NCBI GenBank assembly: GCA_963790965.1 | Contig: CAWBQO010000006.1 | Location: forward strand, 1,116,001 to 1,180,000 | Direction: 5' to 3' | From: CAWBQO01 sp963790965 | GTDB taxonomy: Bacteria; Bacteroidota; Rhodothermia; Rhodothermales; DASSAV01 | Length of the DNA: 64,000 nucleotides | Part shown: positions 52,029 to 59,050 of the stretch, piece after piece | Layout of the letters: each line of letters starts with the position of its first letter | Position numbering within the stretch: position 1 is the first letter of the stretch | The notes under the pieces: model-generated | The model's input: the letters and a program-made list of their open reading frames with translations, nothing else | Databases searched by the model: none | What the model was told of the DNA's origin: nothing | Program-made: the position numbers and the translations under genes

Positions 52029-55000
52029 ATGCTAATGAAAGAGTTGAAAAGGGAAAGAGAAGTGCGCTTGCTCGCTTCGGCGCTGCTTGCGCTTCTACTA
52101 TCGGCCGCCTTCCTGCCGCGCGCCGAGGCGCAGACCCGCGCCGATCTTCCGCCGTTCATCTTCGATTCGGACTACTACTCCTCGCGGGTCAACGAGAAGA
52201 AGGCGATTCACGACGGCAACGAAGTGGCCATCACGTTCTTCAACTATGGGCTGCTCGGCGGCACGGGCGAAGTGCGCGGCAACTGGCCGAAAGGTTCAGA
52301 GGACTTCTACGTCGGCGACGTGCTACCGGTCGTTGCAGCCGAGGTGCCGATCGACCTCGACGGCGACGGCACGCCGGACACGACGGTCGTTCACGCCGTA
52401 ACGACGCGCGGGCCGCGCGGCAACCAGAACTCTCCGCCGGGCAACCAGAGCATCTTCTGGGGCTTCGAGGCCAAGCCGGGTTTCGCATCCGACGTTCGCT
52501 CGGACGGTGAGCCGAATGGCAAGCCGGCGCTCTCCACCGACGCCGAGACGTGGCCGGACTTCTGGCCCGATCAGCCGACCTGGATGGACCCTGCGACCGG
52601 CCGTGCGCCATGGAACGGCTACTTCGGGCGCGGCATCAAGAACGCCGATCTGGAGAGCTACTTCTGGATGGACGACCAGAATGATGGTGAGCTGCAGTTT
52701 CGTTATCCGAACTTCGTCGCCGACACCACGCGGCCGGAGCGAAAGGGCATGGGTCTTGAAGTAAAGGCGCGTGGCATGCAGTGGAGCCAGTTCCTCGCGC
52801 AGGACGCGCTCTATTTCCTCTACGAGGTCACGAACTCCAGCACCACCACCTATCCCCGCGTGGCGGTCGGCCTGACCGTCGGTACGCTGGCCGGTGGCGA
52901 CGGCGATTCGCAGGACGACATGGCCTTCTTCGACCAGGCCAACCGTATCGTTTACTCCTGGGATTACGACAACCGCGGCAACCGGCAGCAGCCCGTCGGC
53001 TACGTCGGCTATGCGTTCATGGAAAGCCCGGGCGACGACTTCAACGGCCTTGACGACGACGGCGATGCCGATCCGTTTACCGACCTGGGCCTGAACGTAG
53101 ACAAGCTGCCCTTTGTCAATCCTGCCGTCGCCGGGGAGGGCAACGTCTTTACGGCCGCCGACTTCATGCCGCGCGTGCTGCAGGCGGGCGACCCGCTCAT
53201 CCTGATCGACGCCAAAACGGGCGAGCGCTCCATCACCTACATGGGCGACGGTCCTACCACCGTGGTCTCGCAGGGCATCACGTACAACCTGACGCCCGGC
53301 CAGGCAATCGAGGAAGCCACCAAGATCATCCGGGGCCAGCGCGACGAAGTGACCGTGACAGCGCGAAACCTCATCGATGAGGACCTCGACGGCGTGCTGG
53401 ACGAAGACGAAAACCTGCACTTCAACCGGCGGCAGGAGACCGTCGAAGGCGGTGTTCGCCAGATCGTGACGGTGCCGGCCGTTCGCTACGTCAACTACGT
53501 GGGCCTTGCCAACGATATTCGCAACCGAACGGCTACCCACGAGGACTCTGTCCGCCACGGCTTCCTCAATCCGATGATCGACGAAGCGCGTGAAGACGGC
53601 ATCGACAACGACGGCGACTGGAACCCGCTGACGGATGACACGGGTGCCGACGGTGCCGCAGGCACGGGAGATCGCGGCGAAGGCGACGGCAAGCCCACGC
53701 CGGGCGAGCCGAACTTCGACGCGCTCGACGTCGACGAGTCGGACCAGGTCGGCCTGACCTCGTTCTACTACTTCACGCCGCCGGGTGCTCTCCAGATGAA
53801 CAACGACAACCGGATCTGGGAGGCCATGAACCCGGGCTTCTTTACCACCAACGCCGAACTGGAGGCGCAGCAGGCGGGCAAGGGCATCGACGGCGACTTT
53901 ATCTTCTCCTCGGGCTACTTCCGCCTCGAACCCGGCCAGACGCTTCGCTTCTCCATGGCCATGGTCTTCGGGCAGGACCTCGTCGACATCACGAACAACT
54001 CAAAGACCGTTCAGGAGATCTACGACCGCAACTACAACTTCGCGCGTCCTCCCGATCGGCCCACGCTCTACGCCGCGGAAGGCGACGGCCGGGTGACGCT
54101 CTACTGGGACTCGATCGCGGAGCAGTCCGTCGATCCGGTCCTCGGAATGGACTTTGAAGGCTACCGCCTCTACCGCTCGACCGATCCGTACTTCAAAGAC
54201 CCGGCGGTCGTGACGGACGTGTTCGGCAACCGGGCGCTTCTGGCACCGATGATCCAGTTCGACCTCAAGAACAACTTGAGCGGCTACTGGATGCCTTCGG
54301 CGGACAACAACCTCTACGAGCGCGTGCGCGGCGTGCCGTTCTACCTGGGCAGCGACACGGGGATCAGGCACTCATACGTCGACACGACCGTTCAGAACGG
54401 CCGCACGTACTACTACGCGCTGAACGCCTATGACCACGGGTCGTCCGAGTTCTATCCGGCCGAGAACGACCGCGCCATCAGCGTCTCCGAGGACAACGTC
54501 GTTGTCACCGGCACCAATGTCGTGGAAGTGCGGCCGAACGCGCCGGCGGCCGGATATTTCGCGGGCACGGTCAGCACCGACGTGGCTCATGCGTCGGGCG
54601 CGGCCACCGGCGACGTGCTCGTCGAAGTGCTGAACCCGATGATGCTGAGAGAGAACACCGAGTACCGGGTGATCTTCAGCGGGGCGGGGGTGTCTGCAGA
54701 CAGCTTCCGTGTCGAGTCCAGGGATGGCACCGTTGTAAGTAAGGTGCCGATCGGCGCTTACGAGTCCGCCATCTTCGACGGGATGCGCGTCATCTTCCGC
54801 AACGACGGCACCCGGCTCAACATGGACGAGACAAAATGGGAGAATCCGGACGGCAAAGTGCCGCTCTTCGTTGCGCGCAACAATGTGTCGCAGTGGCGCT
54901 ACGAAGGCGTTGTCGCGCCGTACGACTATGAGATCCGGTTCAAGGATACGGTGGTTGACACCTCCATCGGCGGATTCCGGCTCGGAACGAATAACCGGGG

Positions 55001-55652
55001 ACCTGTGGCAGTCGCGACACCGACCTACTTCGAGGTCTACAATACGACGCTCGGCCGCCCGTCCGACTTCGTTTTTCTGGAGCCGGCAGCGGCTACGGCC
55101 AACGGCCGTTTCGATGATAACGAGTTCATCTTCATTTACGAGACGTTCAACGGCACGCGGACCTCGACGTACGGCGTGCGCGCTGACGTAGACTTCACGC
55201 AGCCGTTCGAGGGTAGCTTCCCGTCTCCGGGCGACGTGTTCAAGATCGCGACCTACAAGCCGTTCAGTCCCAACGACCAGTACACCTTCACGACGGCGTC
55301 AGCCGGGGTGGACGAGGAACTGGCGGCCAACAGCCTCGACAAGATCAAGGTGGTGCCGAACCCCTACGTCGCCGGAGCGGCCTGGGAGAAGTCGCTGCCG
55401 GTGGGCGCAACGGGCCGGGGCGAGCGCCGCGTGGACTTCATTCACGTTCCCGCGAACGCGAGCATCCGGATCTACAACGTTCGCGGCGAGCTTGTGCGCG
55501 AGCTGTTCCACGACGGCGCGATCGACGACGGCACGGTCTCCTGGAATCTCCGCACGCGCGAAGACCTGGACCTCGCCTTCGGCGTCTACTTCTACCACGT
55601 CGACGTGCCCGGTGTAGGGGAGACGACGGGCAAAATTGCGGTCATTAAGTAA
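52029..55652 (+). CDS. large secreted Asp-rich protein with FN3-like domain and T9SS-type C-terminus
   Basis: 1207 residues with signal peptide (to about 35). The first 700 residues contain several aspartate-rich, calcium-loop-like segments: DLDGDGTPD (109-117), GDDFNGLDDDGDADPFTD (335-352), DEDLDGVLDEDEN (450-462) and DGIDNDGDWNPLTDD (523-537). A fibronectin III-like domain starts near 680 (PDRPTLYAAEGDGRVTLYWD). The last 95 residues (VVPNPYVAG, IRIYNVRGELVREL, GVYFYHVDV, GKIAVIK) are T9SS-sorting-like. It lies directly between the TonB receptor and a PorV-like barrel, the place SusD takes in other glucan loci. A surface glycan-binding or lid role is inferred. I do not recognise a named family. 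Confidence 0.8.
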   Translation: MLMKELKREREVRLLASALLALLLSAAFLPRAEAQTRADLPPFIFDSDYYSSRVNEKKAIHDGNEVAITFFNYGLLGGTGEVRGNWPKGSEDFYVGDVLPVVAAEVPIDLDGDGTPDTTVVHAVTTRGPRGNQNSPPGNQSIFWGFEAKPGFASDVRSDGEPNGKPALSTDAETWPDFWPDQPTWMDPATGRAPWNGYFGRGIKNADLESYFWMDDQNDGELQFRYPNFVADTTRPERKGMGLEVKARGMQWSQFLAQDALYFLYEVTNSSTTTYPRVAVGLTVGTLAGGDGDSQDDMAFFDQANRIVYSWDYDNRGNRQQPVGYVGYAFMESPGDDFNGLDDDGDADPFTDLGLNVDKLPFVNPAVAGEGNVFTAADFMPRVLQAGDPLILIDAKTGERSITYMGDGPTTVVSQGITYNLTPGQAIEEATKIIRGQRDEVTVTARNLIDEDLDGVLDEDENLHFNRRQETVEGGVRQIVTVPAVRYVNYVGLANDIRNRTATHEDSVRHGFLNPMIDEAREDGIDNDGDWNPLTDDTGADGAAGTGDRGEGDGKPTPGEPNFDALDVDESDQVGLTSFYYFTPPGALQMNNDNRIWEAMNPGFFTTNAELEAQQAGKGIDGDFIFSSGYFRLEPGQTLRFSMAMVFGQDLVDITNNSKTVQEIYDRNYNFARPPDRPTLYAAEGDGRVTLYWDSIAEQSVDPVLGMDFEGYRLYRSTDPYFKDPAVVTDVFGNRALLAPMIQFDLKNNLSGYWMPSADNNLYERVRGVPFYLGSDTGIRHSYVDTTVQNGRTYYYALNAYDHGSSEFYPAENDRAISVSEDNVVVTGTNVVEVRPNAPAAGYFAGTVSTDVAHASGAATGDVLVEVLNPMMLRENTEYRVIFSGAGVSADSFRVESRDGTVVSKVPIGAYESAIFDGMRVIFRNDGTRLNMDETKWENPDGKVPLFVARNNVSQWRYEGVVAPYDYEIRFKDTVVDTSIGGFRLGTNNRGPVAVATPTYFEVYNTTLGRPSDFVFLEPAAATANGRFDDNEFIFIYETFNGTRTSTYGVRADVDFTQPFEGSFPSPGDVFKIATYKPFSPNDQYTFTTASAGVDEELAANSLDKIKVVPNPYVAGAAWEKSLPVGATGRGERRVDFIHVPANASIRIYNVRGELVRELFHDGAIDDGTVSWNLRTREDLDLAFGVYFYHVDVPGVGETTGKIAVIK

Positions 55653-55660
55653 TCGGCGTT

Positions 55661-55686
55661 CCCGGCGGCGCGCTTCCGCCGCCGGG
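55661..55686. terminator. 10-bp GC-rich intercistronic hairpin
   Basis: CCCGGCGGCG pairs with CGCCGCCGGG around the loop CGCTTC, eight nucleotides after the stop of the 1207-residue protein gene. No U-run follows, so it may act as a partial terminator or an mRNA-stabilising element within an operon. Confidence 0.6.
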
Positions 55687-55706
55687 GCCACGGAATAGAG
55701 ACGAAC

Positions 55707-56723
55707 ATGTTTCAAAAGATCATTCTTCTCGCAGCGGCCGCAGCGTTTCTGCTCGGTCCTGCCTCCGCGCAGGACAAGGTGGGCACCGTCGCCGCGCCGT
55801 TCCTCAACATCGGTGTTGGGGCGCGGGCTACGGCCATGGGCGGCGCGCAGGTCGCCTTCGCCGAGGGTCCGTCGGCGCTCTACTGGAACCCCTCCGCCGT
55901 TACCGCCATGCAGTCGAGCGGCGTCGAGTTCTCGCACGCCGACTGGTTCATCGACTCGCGGTTCGAGTACCTCGCCGTCGTGCTCAATGCCGGCAACATG
56001 GGGCACATCGGTTTCTCGCTGCTTTCCATGAATTACGGAGAGATCGAGGTTACTTCGGTCGACCGTCCGGAGGGTACGGGCGAGCAGTTCGTGCCGCAGG
56101 ACCTCTCCGTCGGCGTCTCCTACGCGCGTGCGCTGACGGACCGGTTCTCCATCGGTGGAACGGCCAAGTTCATCAACCAGAGCATCTGGAACGAAAGCGC
56201 GTCCGGTGCGGCGCTGGACCTTGGCGTTACCTACCTGACCGGCTTCCGCAACCTGCGCATCGGCATGTCGCTGGCCAACTTTGGAACGACGATGAAGATG
56301 GACGGCAAGGACCTGCGCCGCGCCATCGACATCGACCAGAACAACAACGGCAACAATCCCTATCTACCCGCCTACCTGGAGGTAGACGAATGGGCGCTGC
56401 CACTCATGTTCCGCGTCGGTATTGCCATGAACGCCTTTGAGACGAGCAACCAGCGCTTCAGCGTGTCCGCGGATGCCGTGGCTCCGTCGGACAATGCGCA
56501 GAGCGCGAATCTCGGGGCCGAGTACGCTTTCCGCGACCTCTTCTTCCTGCGCGGTGGTTACCGGCAGGCGTTCTCCTCGATTTCGGACGATGCCGGTTGG
56601 AGCGTCGGCGGCGGCCTTCGCTACAGCGTCAACGACCGCATGGCCGGCTATTTCGACTACACGTTCCGCCAGCACAACCGGCTCGGCAACCCGCAGATAT
56701 TCAGCGCGGGCTTTACCTTCTGA
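55707..56723 (+). CDS. PorV/PorQ family outer-membrane protein
   Basis: 338 residues. Signal peptide ends at ASAQ, and the family signature follows: VGTVAAPFLNIGVGARATAMGGAQVAFAEGPSALYWNPSAV (about 26-66). The rest is a FadL-like 14-strand barrel, ending QIFSAGFTF with a terminal phenylalanine. PorV is the shuttle protein of the T9SS that moves cargo to the attachment machinery; PorQ and other paralogues have related tasks. This copy is dedicated to the starch locus by position, next to genes whose products carry sorting domains. It may help secrete or hold the 1207-residue protein. Confidence 0.88.
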   Translation: MFQKIILLAAAAAFLLGPASAQDKVGTVAAPFLNIGVGARATAMGGAQVAFAEGPSALYWNPSAVTAMQSSGVEFSHADWFIDSRFEYLAVVLNAGNMGHIGFSLLSMNYGEIEVTSVDRPEGTGEQFVPQDLSVGVSYARALTDRFSIGGTAKFINQSIWNESASGAALDLGVTYLTGFRNLRIGMSLANFGTTMKMDGKDLRRAIDIDQNNNGNNPYLPAYLEVDEWALPLMFRVGIAMNAFETSNQRFSVSADAVAPSDNAQSANLGAEYAFRDLFFLRGGYRQAFSSISDDAGWSVGGGLRYSVNDRMAGYFDYTFRQHNRLGNPQIFSAGFTF

Positions 56724-56730
56724 TATCGCA

Positions 56731-56763
56731 GGCGGCGGCTCGCCTTGCGCGCGTGCCGCCGCC
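56731..56763. terminator. 9-bp GC-rich intercistronic hairpin
   Basis: GGCGGCGGC (56731-56739) pairs with GCCGCCGCC (56755-56763), eight nucleotides after the stop of the PorV-like gene. TTTT occurs eight nucleotides further on. The 180-bp gap to the next gene is long enough for a promoter. Confidence 0.55.
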
Positions 56764-56903
56764 GAATCCTTTTACTGCCGATCAAGACCTACGGCGATGA
56801 TGACGGATCAAGATCCTATCGGCGGCGCACCATACGGCACTCTCCGGCATAGATCCGGAAGGCACGTAAAAGAAAAACAATCAACAACCTAAGAGGCGAA
56901 GAA

Positions 56904-58859
56904 ATGAAAAGCGGTACCAGACTGCTTCTCGCGACACTCGCGATGCTCCTGTGGGCAGCCCCCGCATGGGCGCAAAAAAACGTCACCTTTCAGGTTGACC
57001 TGAATGCGCTTTCGGACGCATGTCAGTTCAATCCTGCGATTGACCGGGTGTTCATGCCGGGTTCCATCAACGGCTGGGACACTGCGCAAGGCGAACTCAA
57101 GGATGCCGATGGAGACGGCATCTACACGAATACGCTGTCGCTCGCGGAGGGCACGGAAGTGTCGTTCAAGTTTTATCCGAGCACCCTTGGATGGGAGGAC
57201 GACCCGAACGGGACATACACCGTCACGGCTGACGCGGACCAAATGGTGCCCGTCGCTACGTACCGTAAGCAGTATGCAAGCGCTTGCGCTCCGGCAGGAC
57301 AATCGCTCGTCACGTTCCAGGTGGACATGGGTCCCGCGATGGCCGCGTGCCAGTTCAACCCGGTTCGCGACTCCGTCTTCGTTCGCGGCTCGCTCAACGA
57401 GTGGGGCTTGACCTCACGCGCCCGGGACGCAAACATGGACAGCATCTACACCTACACCGACACGCTCGACGTCGGCTCGACGGTCACCTGGAAGTTCTGG
57501 GCGACCGGCGGATGGGGCAGCGGCGATGCCGCCTATGAAGGGGACCCCAACCGCAGTTATGCGGTGGTGGACATGCCGCAGCAGGCCATTCCCGTCGTGC
57601 CGATCCGCAAGACGTTTACCGACATCTGCGGTGCTGCCCGTACCGTGTACGACGTGGAGTTCCAGGTTGACATGAGCGTGGCCAAGCTCAGCCCGGCCTT
57701 CAATCCGGAAGAGGGAGACCTCGTGACGGTGTCCGGCAACTTCAATGGCTGGAACACAACAGCCGACACGCTCCAACCCGGCTTCCTCGAGCCGAATCTG
57801 TACACCGGCATCATTCAGACGGACACCATTGCAACTCCGTATGAACTGCTCTACAAGTTCGTCATCCACGAAGGCAATGGCGGTGCGACGGAAGCTTACG
57901 AAAGCGTTCCGAACCGCTCGTTCGTGCTTACAGGGGATGATTCCGACACCGACGGCAACGGAGCGCTCGACGTGACGGTTCCGTCCACGTACTTCAACAA
58001 CGTCACCCCGGACCAGGTATTTACGGAAGACGTTCTGGTGACCTATGAAGTGGACCTACGCCCGGCGTACTACTACTTCAAGGACAACAACGACCTCCCG
58101 CGCGATACGCAGACCGGCGAACCCGTCGCAGCCCTCACCGGCGTTTGGATCAACGGCCCTGTTATCGGCGCCTCTGACGGCCTCGCCGATTGGGCAGGAT
58201 GGGGACCCGAGAGCCTCGGTTCTCTTGAAACCCGGCAGCTCGTCGACGACGGCTCGAAGGGCGATGTTACGGCCAATGACAGCGTCTTTACCATCACGCT
58301 TGCGTATCCCGCCGGTACGCCGCGCCAGCTCAGCGGCAAGTTCGGTGCTTCCTCGTACGACAATGAGGGCGGCTTCGGTGCCGACCACGTGTTCATGCTC
58401 GCTGCCGACACGACGATCCTGCGCGCTTTTGGCGTGCCGCGTCTCGTCGACGGCCGGTATACGGATGCGCGCGGACCGGCCAGCTTTGAGCACGCCTATG
58501 ATCCGTACGTCGTGATCTCGAGCGACAGCATGTCCTACTACGTTGTCCGCAGCGGCGGCATGGCCACGGCCAACGAGAACGGAAGTGAACTGCCGGAGGT
58601 CGTTTCGCTCCAGCAGAACTATCCGAACCCGTTCAGCGGCCGGACGACGTTCACCTACACGCTCGACGCGACGCAGCAGGTTTCGCTGCGGGTCTTCGAC
58701 ATCACGGGCCGGCAGGTGGCGGTCCTCGTCGACGGCGTGCAGTCGCCGGCGCAGTATGATGTCGCGTTCGAGGCAGGTAGCCTGCCCAGCGGCGTGTATA
58801 TGTACCAGCTCCGCACGGCAAGCGGCTCCATCACGAAGCAGATGGTGCTCGTGAAGTAA
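56904..58859 (+). CDS. secreted four-module glucan-binding-like protein with T9SS type A sorting domain
   Basis: 651 residues, signal peptide to about 24 (ATG at 56904 has GAGGCG just upstream). Four tandem beta-sandwich modules begin with the same VxFQVD motif: residues 27, 136, 251 and 376 (the last degenerate, VTYEVDLRP). Each carries GSxNxW or GNFNGW and a tryptophan/phenylalanine-rich strand, as in CBM20/CBM26/SusE-SusF-type starch-binding domains. The tail (QNYPNPFSGRTTF, FDITGRQVAVL, LPSGVYMYQL, MVLVK) is a T9SS type A sorting domain. It probably binds alpha-glucan at the surface ahead of the amylase gene, a functional analogue of SusE/SusF. Binding is inferred from fold and context. 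Confidence 0.85.
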   Translation: MKSGTRLLLATLAMLLWAAPAWAQKNVTFQVDLNALSDACQFNPAIDRVFMPGSINGWDTAQGELKDADGDGIYTNTLSLAEGTEVSFKFYPSTLGWEDDPNGTYTVTADADQMVPVATYRKQYASACAPAGQSLVTFQVDMGPAMAACQFNPVRDSVFVRGSLNEWGLTSRARDANMDSIYTYTDTLDVGSTVTWKFWATGGWGSGDAAYEGDPNRSYAVVDMPQQAIPVVPIRKTFTDICGAARTVYDVEFQVDMSVAKLSPAFNPEEGDLVTVSGNFNGWNTTADTLQPGFLEPNLYTGIIQTDTIATPYELLYKFVIHEGNGGATEAYESVPNRSFVLTGDDSDTDGNGALDVTVPSTYFNNVTPDQVFTEDVLVTYEVDLRPAYYYFKDNNDLPRDTQTGEPVAALTGVWINGPVIGASDGLADWAGWGPESLGSLETRQLVDDGSKGDVTANDSVFTITLAYPAGTPRQLSGKFGASSYDNEGGFGADHVFMLAADTTILRAFGVPRLVDGRYTDARGPASFEHAYDPYVVISSDSMSYYVVRSGGMATANENGSELPEVVSLQQNYPNPFSGRTTFTYTLDATQQVSLRVFDITGRQVAVLVDGVQSPAQYDVAFEAGSLPSGVYMYQLRTASGSITKQMVLVK

Positions 58860-58879
58860 AGCCAACCTGAGTGCGCGCT

Positions 58880-58909
58880 CCCGGCGGTCCGCCCTTACGG
58901 GCCGCCGGG
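58880..58909. terminator. intercistronic hairpin 1 before the amylase gene
   Basis: CCCGGCGG (58880-58887) pairs with CCGCCGGG (58902-58909), with an inner GCCC-TTAC-GGGC stem. About 20 nt after the stop codon of the glucan-binding protein gene. Confidence 0.6.
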
Positions 58910-58940
58910 TAGCCGCGACCAGGATTACTGTCCGTCGTAC

Positions 58941-58973
58941 GGGACCGGCCACTCCGCTCGGGTGGCCGGTCCC
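58941..58973. terminator. intercistronic hairpin 2 before the amylase gene
   Basis: A 12-bp perfect stem, GGGACCGGCCAC (58941-58952) with GTGGCCGGTCCC (58962-58973) and a 9-nt loop. Second of two tandem hairpins in this gap; no U-run. It would strongly slow polymerase or protect the 3' end of the upstream message. Confidence 0.65.
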
Positions 58974-59050
58974 ATATGGACCGGCTCCATGTCCCCGGCA
59001 AGGTGTTGTTCGTGCGATGCCGGCGCACGCCCAAGCAGACGCCCAAATCT

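Noticed and set aside
55614..55621. Single TGTAGGGG in coding DNA
   Set aside because: One isolated copy within the end of a gene, lacking the 21/23-bp partners; chance occurrence.
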